Shown here: piece by piece, positions 1 through 12,060 of the stretch | Position numbering within the stretch: position 1 is the first letter of the stretch | Layout of the letters: each line of letters begins with the position of its first letter | Source: Lates calcarifer | Lineage: Eukaryota; Chordata; Actinopteri; Centropomidae | Assembly (NCBI RefSeq): GCF_001640805.2 | Contig: NC_066856.1 | Coordinates: 1,807,937 to 1,871,936 of the forward strand | DNA: 64,000 nucleotides | Reading direction: 5' to 3' | The notes under the pieces: generated by a model | What the model was told of the DNA's origin: nothing | The model's input: the letters and a program-made list of their open reading frames with translations, nothing else | Databases searched by the model: none | Program-made: the position numbers and the translations under genes

Positions 1-2502
1 TGGGTGGGGGGAGAGAATGAGAATAAGAGTAAGATAGAGCGAAAGGAAAATCGAGCATCAACCACACTTGCCATTGAAGTCACTCAAAAAAGAACCCCAT
101 GATGGAGGCTTAAGAGGTTGGACAGACAGCACTAGTGTGGCTAACTGGGAAAAAATACACATGAAGAGTTTTCATATCCGCTCAGATTAAGGGTACTTGG
201 AAGAAGGGTGAAATAACGACGGCGTTGTCAAGGAAACAAGTGCCACAGCGACACCTTAATCTGGAGAAATATAATTGGAAAAGGAGTGATAAACATCTTC
301 CTATCTGAGTGTGTGATGTACTGAACGGTATTCGAAAGGAAGCCGCCTGAGCACTCATTACTGGAGTTATTGTAAGAATAACACTAATGAATACATATGG
401 AGAGACGTCCTCAGGGGCTAAAAGAAGGAACTCTGATGTAGAAACAGCCTTCTAGGGCTTTCTTACAGGATAAAGTAATGCTTAAAGCCTTGTTGCACAT
501 TCCCGTGTTGCATATAAATGTGACGAGCAGCGGTGTAAATAGCACTTGTATAGAAAATGACTCTGAATTACTCCACAAAACAAATATTGGATCTTGTGAG
601 TGTACAGGTGCACGCCACACATGCTGCTTCACTTCTCTCTTCGACTGCACGCTCCCAGTTTGAATCCACAACACAAGCAAGTCACACCATAGGACACAGT
701 ATCATTAGCACCTCAACCTTCACAGATGAAAAAAGAAGTCATAAAGAACTCTGTGCAAAATGACATGCAAATAAGGAAGAACTCAAGAAATCTTTGCCAT
801 CTCTCACCAATTATCTTGTTAATTACAAGCCATTGTGAAGGGCTCCCACTGTCAACGGGCTCTCTGATTATACAGTGCATTTGTCCCCACTTTCCACAGC
901 CTAATCAGTAATTACTACCTGCAGCTGCAGCTTAGTACAGAACAGGCTCGGCCATCTTGGGACAACAGGGAACACTGGGCAATTTGAGGGATTCTGGGCC
1001 TGTCAGTACCATACATAGTTCACACTGTAGGAGTGTGTTGCTGGAGAAATCAGGTCCTCCGGGAGTTCACTAAGTTCCTTGCGACTACAGTCACTTTCAC
1101 ACCTCTGATCTTTCCCTAACGAAACTGTGTGTAACATTTTAATCACTGCTGTTCTTAATTTGACACTTCAGTTGACTACAGCTTCAAAAAGGACTGGTAG
1201 CCCCTACATGGCATTTTACATTGTGTGCATCAGAAACTATTCTTTGACAAGCTGTTAACATTTGTGTTTAAGTTTCCTCCTGTGAAGCCTCCTGTCAAGT
1301 CCTGCCTCCTCAGTGTCATCTTAAGTGCTCCATAACTTGAATTAAAGGGACTGAAAAAATAACAAATTGGTTTTCAATCAATTCAGATTTTTTATCAGAA
1401 ACCTTGCGGCTGACACAAATTTATGTTAGAATGAATGAGAAATCACTCAGTTGGGAACATTGGAGTTTATTTTGTTTAAATTTGTTGAAAAACTTGGGTT
1501 TCTGTCTGTTTGGTATGAACCTCAGTGCACACACAGTGATTACAGTGACTATGTTCAGAGTGTAGACACAAACAATGATGACTCTAGTTTGTCCTGGAAA
1601 ATAAAATGGTGCGAAATGTGGGAGAAGGAAAGAGGCCAAAGAATACAGAACGAACAAGACAAGACAAAGGAACAGGAGCAAATGGAAAACATGTAACAAG
1701 GAGAGTAAGCAGAAACTGCCAAAAAAAACCACTGACTTTTTCTGTCTTGAACTGGGTTGTTAGTAAAATATATGAATTGTAATGTCAGGTCAAATCTGCA
1801 AGTAAAATGTTTGGTTTTTAAAGTAAAAGCATTTAGTTAAAGTGTCTCACTACATAACATACATATAAACATAAATATATTCATATTTTGTGTATTTCCT
1901 GTCAGACAGAACCTTATAATTCCAAGTTCTATCTGCAACTCACCTTAACCAAAACCCCCTCTAAAGCCCTTTACAGCACGTCAGTGTTGCTGTCTACGAC
2001 GTAGAAACATTAAACAAACCATTCAGATTGAAGATACAACCTCTTAATCCCAAGGTGATGACACAAAGATGATGGGAGAACTACTAATTAGACATACATC
2101 GTTTTTTGGTCGTCCTACATGAAGCTTCACATAGCCTCTCTGAGAAATACATATCCTGTGCTTACAGCAGCAACTCTGCCCTTTGCTACTGCTGCTCAAA
2201 AGTGAGGAGAACATCTGCTGTACGATCACTCCGTCAGCGGAGCCCCCTCCAGGCTGCATTTAGGTGCCATTTTTGTGCTTGAATCCCTGAGGGCAAAGTA
2301 CAACCAGCCTCTGATTGCTCCACTCCTGCATTCCTCACATCTACAGGGTTAAGTGCCAATTCAGATGTCAGTCTGAATAGAATTTAAAATCACACTCTCA
2401 CACCTTGGTATTTGAAGCAATGGAGAACACTACCTTCACACCTGGAGGTTAGAGAGGGGTTTCTGTTTGGTATCCAAAGAAACTAATGAAGAACAAATTC
2501 GC
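1..2502. other. intronic sequence, nothing recognisable
   Basis: This is AT-rich unique-looking DNA with only short, low-complexity frames on both strands. I see no repeat family, motif cluster or exon signal that I can defend. Confidence 0.5.
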
Positions 2503-2529
2503 CACACACACACACACACACACACACAC
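2503..2529. repeat. (CA)n microsatellite
   Basis: Thirteen and a half perfect CA units. Confidence 0.97.
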
Positions 2530-4380
2530 CAGATTAAGACCATGAACAATTATTAGAGGACCTAGTTCATGTAGTAAAACACATCTCTGAGAGAGGAACT
2601 GCTTCCCCATTCTGCTCCTGGCTTTAAGGGATCATGACCCACACCACTCCACCCACCAGCACCAAGACAGGAAGACCTGCTCTCTGGTTGAAAGCAATGC
2701 ATATCAATGGGGCAGCTCTATTAAGAAGCTGGTAAGAGAGAGGATCACCTTTAAAATCAAAGGTGGGCGGGGGGCAGGATGGCTTCTATTTGACTGCCAC
2801 CAAGGTCAGGGAAGGTTGAGGAGGGCATTAGGTTTGATGACTCAGACCAGATGGCTCCTCTGGTATGACTTATGGGAAAAAAGAGTCTGGCCTCACATAC
2901 AGTAAAAGCTTCAGTTTCAAGTACACTGTGGGGGTTATTTATGATCTCGACTTGGTCACATGTCATTTGGCAGGGGTAGTATTATGACGCTGTGACATGC
3001 TAATGAAAGCCAAGGCGTCTTATCACACCCGTAAACCTGAGACTCACAGATATTCAAAGCTCTTCAGTGGCCAGTAAATACACTGAATATTGTCTCGGTG
3101 GAAATGGTGCAGAGGCAGCGGTGCGTTTGACTGCTAGTGTGTGCGCTCTTGTATATGGTTATGAGTAAGTGTGCCGTGTGTGTGCTCATGTGGCTAGTCA
3201 AACAGGAAACAACCTGGCGACCTTCAGAGGTCAGGGCTCCACAGTCAGCCTATTAATCACAGCCGTGTCTCGCACCTCTGCTGCCATGAAGACAGACTGG
3301 CTGAGCTCACTGTGTTTAGCGCTGATGTCTGAGTGTCAGATTAGACATCCAACACTCAGGCTCACTGCCCACATGTCCGCTCCATCGAAGAACAAATCCC
3401 CCAGCAGGTAATCAAATGAGCTCAAAATGAGCTGCTGAGTAGCCTATTTTTAGCCAAAAATGATGGTTAATCAGCGGCAAAGGTCAAAGTGGCAAGTGAG
3501 AAATTATTTTCTACTGCATTCTGCATTTTACTGTTGGTCTAATAGGTATACCCCATTTATACTTCATGTGTCTTCAGACCATGGGGTGTGGGAGAGGACA
3601 GGGCTGTATTCAACAATTTCTGTAACTTTCCAAAACCAACAAAAAACCAACATTCAAGCACAGTTTACACTTCTCTCTTGACTCTTGTGTAATGTTTGTA
3701 CAAATGAGTGAAACACAACAAATCGATTATCTCTCTGTATGACGCTGACTCTTTCACCCCGCCTCCCAGCACGGCCATCCACAACAGCTAGAAAACAGTT
3801 CTGCCATCGTATGAACTCGACTAGGAACAGCCAGATTTGCACCTGGCACGGGCAAAACACAACAGATGAAATCTGTTGAGTGTACTACTGATCAATCGGT
3901 CATCATCAATCTGATCTCAGACTGAAGTTGGAAAAACTACCCATGTGTCTACCAAAATGGCACATCATGCAAAAGGACACAGCAATCAATTTCTGAAAAT
4001 TTTCAATATACCACTGGGTTTTCGATTCCCTTATAACCTCAAGACATTTCTGGCCTGATCATGTGTAAATAAATCACAAGTTCTGTTAAGAGTTATTACA
4101 TGTGAGTGAGTGCTTGATGACTAAGGTGCTTACTCACCTCCTGCTGCCAGTAGGGCATGAAAAAGGTTATTATTGAGGCAGAATAGAGTTTTCCTCCCAT
4201 CCACTGTAAAGCTTCTGTTCTTTTGTAAGAAACACTATTTATTGGTCTTTTTGTCCTGATTATCACATCATACATCCAGTAGCCTTCCAGAAGACTAATA
4301 ATGATAAGATGGAATTAATCCTAACCTAAGTAAACAACAAAGGGTCTTAACAAATACTCAGCTGGGCACCAAAGTGTAGA
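2530..4380. other. intronic sequence, nothing recognisable
   Basis: Mixed-complexity intronic DNA with no repeat I can name. The short open frames here have no domain signature. Confidence 0.45.
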
Positions 4381-4700
4381 GATGCCTTCTTGCTAGTGTT
4401 CGATGTGCCTGTGTGGGATGGACTGCTGAGAAGAGGGAAAGATAAAGGAATGAGAGAGGGATGGATGGATGAAGGAGGAATGACGAAGAGAGAGATCACT
4501 TCTGCAGCCCTGATGGGTGTATAGGTAAAGGAAATGGGGGGGATGGGGATCACGAGGGTGAGCAGACGAAGGAGTGAGCCAGGAAAGGGAAGGCTGGATG
4601 GCGAGATGGATGGATGGAAGTGGAGAGGAGTGGAGAGAGAATGCTTCAGTGGCTCCACTTGACAGCTGAGTGAGAGGGGAAGTGGAGTGGCTACTCTATG
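4381..4700. repeat. purine-rich GGATGGATG/GAGA low-complexity tract
   Basis: The plus strand is strongly biased to G and A, with interrupted GGAT, GATG and GAGA motifs. The complementary pyrimidine strand gives long proline/serine/leucine-rich open frames that are compositional artefacts. Confidence 0.7.
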
Positions 4701-4776
4701 TAATTTGTTAGCGGGTCCATGATGCATGCAGGCATGATAGCACACCAAGCCTGGCGAACACAGCACAGACGAGAGA

Positions 4777-4795
4777 GACAGACAGACAGACAGAC
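4777..4795. repeat. (GACA)n microsatellite
   Basis: Almost five perfect tetranucleotide units next to the purine-rich tract. Confidence 0.9.
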
Positions 4796-5089
4796 GGCAG
4801 AGAGGAAGGGGGGAGGAAAGACGGGGGAGAGTTTTGACAGATCAGGGTGCATCAGGTTTGTGAAGAAGAGAGGATAAAGCTGGAGAATCACATTTCGTCT
4901 TTTAGCCTCTGTCGGCCGGGTGAGACCGACCCGGCGTTCCTATCTCCTGTATTGTGCACAAGGCAGCGGGTGTTTTGTATAACAGCGTCTGCATCCTGCA
5001 CACCTTCATGGTGAGCTTTGAAATCATTGTCTCCCTGCTATCTTGACAGCTCCGTCTGCTTTGCTCTGTGGCAGGTGCATCTCATCTTC

Positions 5090-5205
5090 GTACAAGCCAC
5101 TCTGGATGCATCGCCGACACAATTTGCCCGGGCTTATCTGAGACGCTGAATAAAATGACACAAATCTGGGCATCAGCCCGCTAATAATGGCGCCATGTTG
5201 ATGTG
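5090..5205. promoter_or_regulatory. candidate conserved noncoding element
   Basis: This is a high-complexity stretch without repeats, containing CTAATAATGG, a GGCGCCA palindrome and CAATTTGCCCGGGC. It stands out from flanks that contain TG/CA-rich tracts. It is proposed only on texture and needs an alignment to other fish. Confidence 0.2.
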
Positions 5206-6734
5206 GGACCTGTTTTGTGTGAGTGTGGGTGTGAATGCGTCAAAGTGTGTGTTTGCGGCTTGTTGACGTGGGACTGATCCAGGATGCCATGGCAGCTGTC
5301 TGCTATAATTACCTGGGAGCCCGATCACACACACAAACGCACCCATACACACACATATCTCCTGATTACCTCATAAGGCGAGGTTTGTCTGATTAGCTTC
5401 CATATTTACACCAAAGACTTGTTATTAATGAACATGTGTTCAACGTTTCGCTCCACTATACTTTGTAACTCTCCGAACATTTGGAAGCCAATCTTTGACA
5501 ATGTTTGAGGAGCATCACTGATTAGATGCCACGTTCAAAAAACCAAGGCCTGTTGTGATTGGAATAGCAGTTTGCTGCATGTGTATAATTTTCAATTTGA
5601 GAATGAGGCTGTATGGTTGTTTGGTTGCAGGAAATGGAAGTGAAAAAGAGGGAGGAAAGAAGGCACCTGGCATCCCACCGCAGACACCTTGGAGGAGCAC
5701 AGACATTACCAGACGGTATTTCTGGGAGGCATGTCTACGAGACTGAATGACTCCATCAACCAAACACAGTCTGCTGTCTGACACACACACTACTCCCTCC
5801 CAACGCACAGCACAATCCCACCCATGGCTCTCACAGCCAGCACTTTTTTCTGCCAAATATTAGCATAACGAAATGCACTATTATTTATGTGTCATCAGAA
5901 GCTGCAGAACCTGAAATGAAGTGCTCGTTAGCCGTATGGATCTCTAAATAGATCATCAGGTGCCCAATATAGGGACACACACACAACAATGGCTTCCCAT
6001 CTCCGGCGCACTCCGGCCTTGTTTCTCAGCTCACTTAAATGCCACAGATTTGAAAAAAACTGCAGCCATTCACAGTGTGCATATGTACAGTAAACATGCA
6101 TGGGACTGTAGTGCAGCATCATTTGCATTTGCTAATATTAGAGAGTAACATAAGAGAGGAGGGGAGAAGCAGGTGCAGGAAATATAAAAAGCTAAAAATC
6201 AAAGTGACAAGAATGAGAGAGGGACATGAAAAGGAGGGATGGGAGTGGGGGAATGAGGGTCGCAAAGGAGGTGAGGAAGAGCAGAGTGCAGCGGGGCAGA
6301 GCAGAAAGGAGTGGTCATCAGTAAGTGTTGGCTGGAGAGGGGGATTGTGGGTAGTGGAGGTGGTGGGCTGCTCTGGTTTCTCCAGTCATGCCTGTCCGTG
6401 TTCCCTGGAAAGCCTGTTTCCCATTTGTCAGGAGGTCAGGTGTGGAATGCAAATGGCGTCCGCCTCTGCCTGCATGAACATCTGAGAGACCTCGAGGGCC
6501 ACCGTTTAATGAGCTCACTTTAAGGCGCTAATGTGACAGTGAAAGACGCCGGTCGTGTGATTAGCCACAAAGTGCTTGATCTGTGCGGGCTAGTGAGGAG
6601 GAGGAGTGACAGGGTACAATGTTAAGAAAGGAGGGAGTCAGCACAGAGGAAAGCAGTGATTCATTAACCAGCTGAAGATTTCATAAATAGGAATAAAAAA
6701 AGAGAATTAAAAAGTAGGATTTAGTTTTCATTGC
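5206..6734. other. intronic sequence with purine-rich part
   Basis: No gene or named repeat. Positions 6,150-6,350 are rich in G and A. Short TG and CA runs occur near 5,215-5,360. Confidence 0.45.
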
Positions 6735-6760
6735 AAAAAAAAAAAAAGAAAAATAGCAAA

Positions 6761-7040
6761 ATGTCAACCTCATAATGGGGGCACAAAAATTAATAAGCCA
6801 ATACATGAAATAAATGCTGAGACATTTCACTGAAACATGTGACCCACTGGTAAAACTACAGCAAAAGTTAGGACATCATCAAAATTAATGATGATTCATC
6901 CTCTGAGGACCATCTATCCTTAACCAAGTTTCCATGACAACTCATCCAATAACTGTCAGGACATTTCACTAAAAACCAAAAATGACGATGTTTCAGTGAA
7001 GATGAAAAGTCACTGGACCAAAGTAGTGGACCCACAGACC
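6761..7040 (+). repeat. interspersed repeat, ATGTCAACCTCATGGTGG family
   Basis: This starts just after a poly(A) tract with ATGTCAACCTCATAATGG and continues with GATTCATCCTCTGAGGACCAT, a 'TTTCCATGACAACTCATCCAAT' type phrase split by substitutions, GACATTTCACT and GGACCAAAGTAGTGGACC. I recognise these phrases, in this order, from a very common percomorph interspersed repeat. Copy divergence is obvious. A second copy lies near 10.2 kb and a possible inverted fragment near 63.4 kb. The class of element is not clear to me. Confidence 0.65.
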
Positions 7041-7960
7041 ATTAATAGCTAGGGTTCAGTACATTCCATAATCAGTGAGATGGTATAAGTGGTTTGTCTG
7101 TTAGTCCCGACTCACATTTCACTCAGTTGATTACACAGTGGACTCAGGGCTGAAGGACTACAGGTACAGAGAAAGAGTGTAAACACTGGGCTTTGTCTCT
7201 GTGGGCACGCCTACACAAGGAGAGGAGGATTTCTTTCCCTCTAATCCTCCCGTTTACAAGAGCAGCCACTTTCCAGGGCCATTGTGGACGGTCGTCTCCC
7301 TCCATTTACTCCCTACATGGCACTCATTCCAGCTAGTTTAACGCTGCCTGGGTTCCAGGGGGAAGGATTAGGATGTGACGCGGCTAGTGTGGAAACAACA
7401 TTGACTACGGAGCCCCCTGTCACTCCTCTCTCCTCCCTGAAGGGCACACTTGTGGACTTTGTGAAATTCTCCACATGGATTTATGCTGATTATCGGTGCA
7501 AGCGTGCATTCTTAAACCAATCAGGAGGGTTTGAGCTGCAGCAGGAGGGGAGCAGCGCTGTGCTTTACTACATTCAGAGGACTCGTCTTACTCTATTTAC
7601 TCCTATTAGTTCGGCTTTTTTCATGTCTAGAGACTTGAATGCAGATTTGGGGAATTAATCTCGCCTTGTTTGTCTGGCAACACCCAGACTCCTCAGTAAA
7701 GGAATGAAGAAATCCAAACTGCAATTATACTTAGTACCATTTATTGGAAGAATGAAATGCCAATAGTATTTACTTAAAAGACTGAACAGACATGTTGGGT
7801 GTTCAGTCACCATCTCCAATATGTGATGAGATCTTTTATGTTAATGTCCAGTGCTATCTGCTGCAGTACAGATGTGATTCTGGAGACAATCCTCTGGTCA
7901 CAAAGCTGACTGAGTAAAGAGACAAACTGACCAGGTGGATTCTGTTATCTGTTTTCAACA
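7041..7960. other. intronic sequence, nothing recognisable
   Basis: A plus-strand open frame of 124 codons (7,284-7,658) lies here, but it has no domain, no similarity I recognise and no splice context. The rest is unremarkable. Confidence 0.45.
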
Positions 7961-8104
7961 GAGGCTAGCTGTTTCCCACTGTTTCCAGTCTTTGTGCTAA
8001 GCTAAACAGCTGCTGGCTGTAGTTTCGAATTTATCATACAGACATAAGAGTGGCATCAGTCCTCTTAGCTCTCTGTAGGAAAGAAAGTAAGCATGTCTCC
8101 CTTT
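7961..8104 (+). repeat. fold-back MITE, GCTAAGCTAA family, right arm (copy 1)
   Basis: The sequence runs GAGGCTAGCTGTTTCCC, TTTCCAGTCTTTGTGCTAAG, CTGCTGGCTGTAG, CAGACATAAGAGTGG and a decayed end near GCATGTCTCC. This is the right arm of a percomorph element that also occurs at 23.7 kb and, with both arms, at 33.4 kb. It is non-autonomous, with no coding capacity visible. Confidence 0.7.
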
Positions 8105-10164
8105 AAATTATGGATCAACTAATTCTAAACCCTGATACCCCAGGATGTTATCACTGAGCCTGACTTGTAACGAGCACTTAAACCTTTAATGCTAAATAAA
8201 CATGTTTATTTTGTTTCTGCCCCAAGCTGAAACATGACTTAACTGTTAAACAACGACTGACACACCGAGTCAACACGAACCCTTTGGCACATTATGATAA
8301 AGGCTATGTAATAGGCCGACTCCATGTCCAAGGATGAACTTCCAAATTCTCCAAGCTCCTCAGCCATATGGTGGAAAAGAGTCATGTTGTGACAATGGTG
8401 ATGAAATGAGACTTTAATAGGGAAATCTCCTCCCCCAGCGATCACTGATGGGCAGCAAAGTGAGTCAGTGGATTACGCGATTTCACAGAGCTCACAGCGG
8501 AGGGCAAGGCTAATGGCACGTCACTTATTGAAATGGAGCAGCATAGGTTAACCCCACACGTGGGCCGACATCTTTTCATTTAGTTTGCACGGCTAACCAA
8601 AAAGGCGATTACCACAGGGAGCAAAGCCATTAAAATGCTGACCTTTTCCCTTTGTGAGGATCGCTGTACGTGTCTGTGTGTATGTGTGCGTGTGTGTGTA
8701 TATGTGTTGGCAAAATGCCATAATAACTCGCATTAACTTGGTTAGCATTGAGTGTTTGCAGTGTGGCGAGGTAAAGGGCAATATGTCATTTTAGTGAATG
8801 AGTACAAGTGTACGCACACATACACACACCTACACTGTCTCAGTCCTCACAGTGTTTATTATATGAACCTTACAGTGGAAAAGGACATGTCAGAAATCAC
8901 AGCAACCTTTTCTTGGTCTCTGCTGCTGATTCAGTCATTTCTAGTTTTCCAAACAAACCCCCAACTTCATTAGACTCTTCAAAGCATATTGGGAAACCAA
9001 TAAGGTGCAAACCAACAGGATGCAGTTCATCTAAAGCCTGAGTTTATTTTTGATAAGTCACTGCCCACCAGCTCGATTGCTTATTTTTCCTGACATGCCA
9101 TTAGCATTTTCTGGAAGGCATTGTCGTCCTCTATTCAAAATGAAGTGGTCAGAGGTACAGCCAGTGTCCTTTTGTGAATAAATCACTCAGAAATGTCCTA
9201 ATTAAGTCTGCCCATTGGCAAGTGAGGGAAGTCAGCCGCCGACACAGAGAAAGAAACCACAAGAAAAAAAAAAAAAAAAAAGAAATCCAATTCCTTCTCT
9301 AAAAAGCGGAACAATGGCAGAGATGGCCGGGCCCTGACTGACAAAAGGAGAATTCACAACAGCTGAGGCGCAAAGGCATTCTTTTTGACTTCCTATTATG
9401 TCTGTACCTTGGAGATGTTGGGATCTGATTTTCCAGCACACTGTTCTGTTCCAATTTCCCTCCATTCACCCACACATCAGTCCATTATCATTAAATACGC
9501 GTTTGATTTCCTCACAATGCACTCACTCCTCTCAGTGAACAGAGATGTAGAGACTGAGAGGAGAGAGGGAAAACACATTAAATAAATGGCCTATGAGTGA
9601 ATGACAACAATAAACATATTTGCAATGGGAGCAATGAGCAATGTTTATAGTGATAAATGATGTGTAGAGGTGTGTCGGCTGAGATGCACTGCAGGAATTC
9701 CCGACTGCAGGGAAGGAAGACGGGGGGACAATTAATGACAGAAGAGAGTGAGAGGTAAAACAGGTAATGGAAAAGAAACAACATTCATCTGTACAGGCTG
9801 TGGTGCTTGTCGATAGTTATGTTCCATTAAAAACTGCACAGGTTTTAATTAAATTTCAAAAATTAATGTAAAATAAATATGAGTCAGTGAGTGTTTCCTC
9901 CAACTACCTCTTAAAGAATGTATTCAAGAAAGCGTGACAAGATAATATAATTGCTAACTCTGATACTTGACGACATTTTATTGCCACTCCCCTCCTAAGA
10001 TGGCAATTGTGTTTTTCCCTCTCTTGTTCCTCTTCTTTATTTTTCGTGCTGCCTGGTGGAGTGGCGGTATATAACACTGAGCATAAAATGAAAGATTTCC
10101 CTCAGTTGAAGCAGATCCAATAACACCAATGTGTATTCAAACAAGAATAACAGTCTAAAGCCAT
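8105..10164. other. intronic sequence with short TG/CA and poly(A) runs
   Basis: An imperfect TG tract lies at about 8,665-8,708, CA runs near 8,812-8,830 and a poly(A) tract at 9,264-9,281. No exon or named repeat was recognised in the remainder. Confidence 0.5.
9264..9281. repeat. poly(A) tract
   Basis: Eighteen A residues. No AATAAA hexamer lies in the expected position upstream, so it is not evidence for a retrocopy. Confidence 0.9.
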
Positions 10165-10366
10165 GTTAGCAGCTCTGTGAGGCTGCACTTAGGCATAACA
10201 GCTCTTCAAGCTAAATGCTTTAGCATGCTAATGGCAGGTTATACAGTATTTACCAGATCACCCATCTTAGTTTAGCACGTTAGATTTTAAAAACACAAAT
10301 TTCAAAACATTTTACTAAAAAAAAAAAAAATGTCAACCTCATGGTGGAATTAGAGGAAATGTAAGG
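10165..10366 (+). repeat. interspersed repeat, ATGTCAACCTCATGGTGG family (copy 2)
   Basis: The copy includes CTCTGTGAGGCTGCACTTAG, AGCTAAATGCT, TTAGCATGCTAATG, ACCCATCTTAGTTTAGCACG, an A-tract, and then TGTCAACCTCATGGTGGAAT followed by AGAGGAAATGTAAGG. This is the upstream part of the same family as at 6.8 kb, and the two share the ATGTCAACCTCAT block directly. Confidence 0.65.
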
Positions 10367-11339
10367 AGAGTGGGTGTGTGTGCGTGTGTGTGTGTTTGGG
10401 GGTGCTTTCTGATGGAGTACACTAATATTTTGGTCCATGTCATGGAGACGAGGGGGACTCCAAACAACAGTCCAGACAGAGGGTGAGTTGGACTGGGAGA
10501 CCGTGGACAGGTGACATGACATCTTTTAACCTGTTTATCCAGCACAGCTGTTAGTGTCTTAATAAAGACCCACACTCAACAGTAGCAGCTTTTTAGTTTT
10601 TTCAGTGCATGTTCCTTTGTGGATATTTGGTCAAACACAGAGAACATGAACATGATACTTCACACGCAGCCATGATGGCCTTTGATATGACAAAATGTTT
10701 CCGGGCTCATAAAACATGAACAGTGGATGCCAAGTTCTGGTGTCAGTCACTTAAAATCAAAGAACACAGGCGTCTTTCCACTCAACTGTTTAGCACTGAC
10801 AAACAAGGACAGTGGGAGAAATCTATTATATAAGAGGATGTCAAGTTTTCCAGTGACATGAGCCTCGATAGACCAGAATTCAGTGCAGCTGGGAGACAGG
10901 TTGTGTTTTGACTAAGAGGGTTGACAAGAGTTGGAGGGTTTTCTTTTTTGTCGAATAGAAAAACTCCTGACATCTTAGTACACTTTTCCTTTTACTGTCA
11001 AAAATCGACATTTGAATAGGTCCACTGAGGTTGCTGGAAGAGCACTCTGGGAAATGTAGGAATACACTAAACGAAGCAGAAGTAAACAAGACATGTTGAG
11101 GGAAGGTGATTATACCCAAAAACTGTGTCCCCACTCTCATTGTTTCAGTTAAGATCCCCTTCTGGTCACAAACCTCCTGTGCTACTCAAACCTCCAGGCA
11201 ACTGCTGGCCCATTAAACCCATCCATAGACATGCATTGTGGGAGAACAGATCGACACATGCTGCAACACTGAGCCACTTATCCAGATTAGGAAGAAATGC
11301 CTGTCTGCTACTCCAAGACACTCAGGACCTGTGAGACCA

Positions 11340-11340
<1 letters not shown>
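10367..11340. other. intronic sequence with short TG run
   Basis: A short TG-rich run lies at about 10,372-10,395. Nothing else recognisable. Confidence 0.45.

Positions 11341-11373
<33 letters not shown>
11341..11373. repeat. (TG)n microsatellite
   Basis: Sixteen and a half perfect TG units. A CA-rich tract about 110 bases to the right is its complement, so the two can pair in a single-stranded transcript. Confidence 0.97.
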
Positions 11374-11375
<2 letters not shown>

Positions 11376-11466
11376 CTGTGTGTGAGAGTACACAGAGAAA
11401 ACAGATATGGAGGGGAAAGTACACACAAAATAAATATAAAATGTTAAATATAATGTCATATAATAA

Positions 11467-11511
11467 CCACACACACAAGACCCCACACACACACACTCAC
11501 ACACACACACA
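11467..11511. repeat. interrupted (CA)n microsatellite
   Basis: CA repeats interrupted by AGACCC and a T. It is complementary to the TG tract at 11,341. Confidence 0.9.
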
Positions 11512-11579
11512 TATCATGCTGACATGGCTCTGAATCAAGAGGGGAGGCTCATCATCACCCCGCACCATGAGATAACTGT

Positions 11580-12060
11580 GAAGAAAAGCCAGGGCACTAT
11601 GGGTAATGCTGCTGATTAATAGCATTCAGCAGACATTAAGGCGCTATGATTATCTCTCCCGCACTGCGCCTCTCTCTCCCGCTATGCTAATTATTGTGGC
11701 GTCGCTCTGAGGGGCATTTCTTTTTTTTTTTTCTTTTTTTCCCCCCTAACATCTCTCTTCGACACAAGCTTCTCTCTCGCTGCATCTGATATCATTTGTT
11801 ATCAAATCATCAAAACTCGCTTTTATCAGCTAAATCACTGATGATTAAGAGAAGCAACGGCTGATGACTGACAAGATACTACTAGATGAACATATTAATC
11901 AGCAGAATCATTTATCTTTGTTTAGATATTTCCTGCAAACAGATCTCTGGTGATTGTGCCTGATCTCTCCATTAGAGTGAGAAATATAATTGGACTTGCT
12001 TTGATTTATGTGTATTAAATGACCAACTGAGAGCTAATCAAACAGGTGTCAGATCTGTTG
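11580..12060. promoter_or_regulatory. candidate conserved regulatory element with octamer/SOX-like site
   Basis: Apart from a T/C homopolymer (11,717-11,746), this stretch is complex and rich in developmental motifs. At 11,684-11,698 an octamer-type ATGCTAAT overlaps TAATTA and is followed directly by a SOX-like ATTGTGG. Further right are several ATTAATC, TGATTAAG and TATCAAATCATC blocks. POU-SOX pairs are typical of neural enhancers, and adarb2 is a neural gene. This is an inference from motif texture only. Confidence 0.3.

Noticed and set aside
4347..4766. Minus-strand frame of 139 codons rich in proline, serine and leucine
   Set aside because: It is the complement of a purine-rich low-complexity tract.
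11339..11511. Alternating TG and CA repeats as a CRISPR-like array
   Set aside because: Dinucleotide repeats without unique spacers; a microsatellite in a vertebrate genome.
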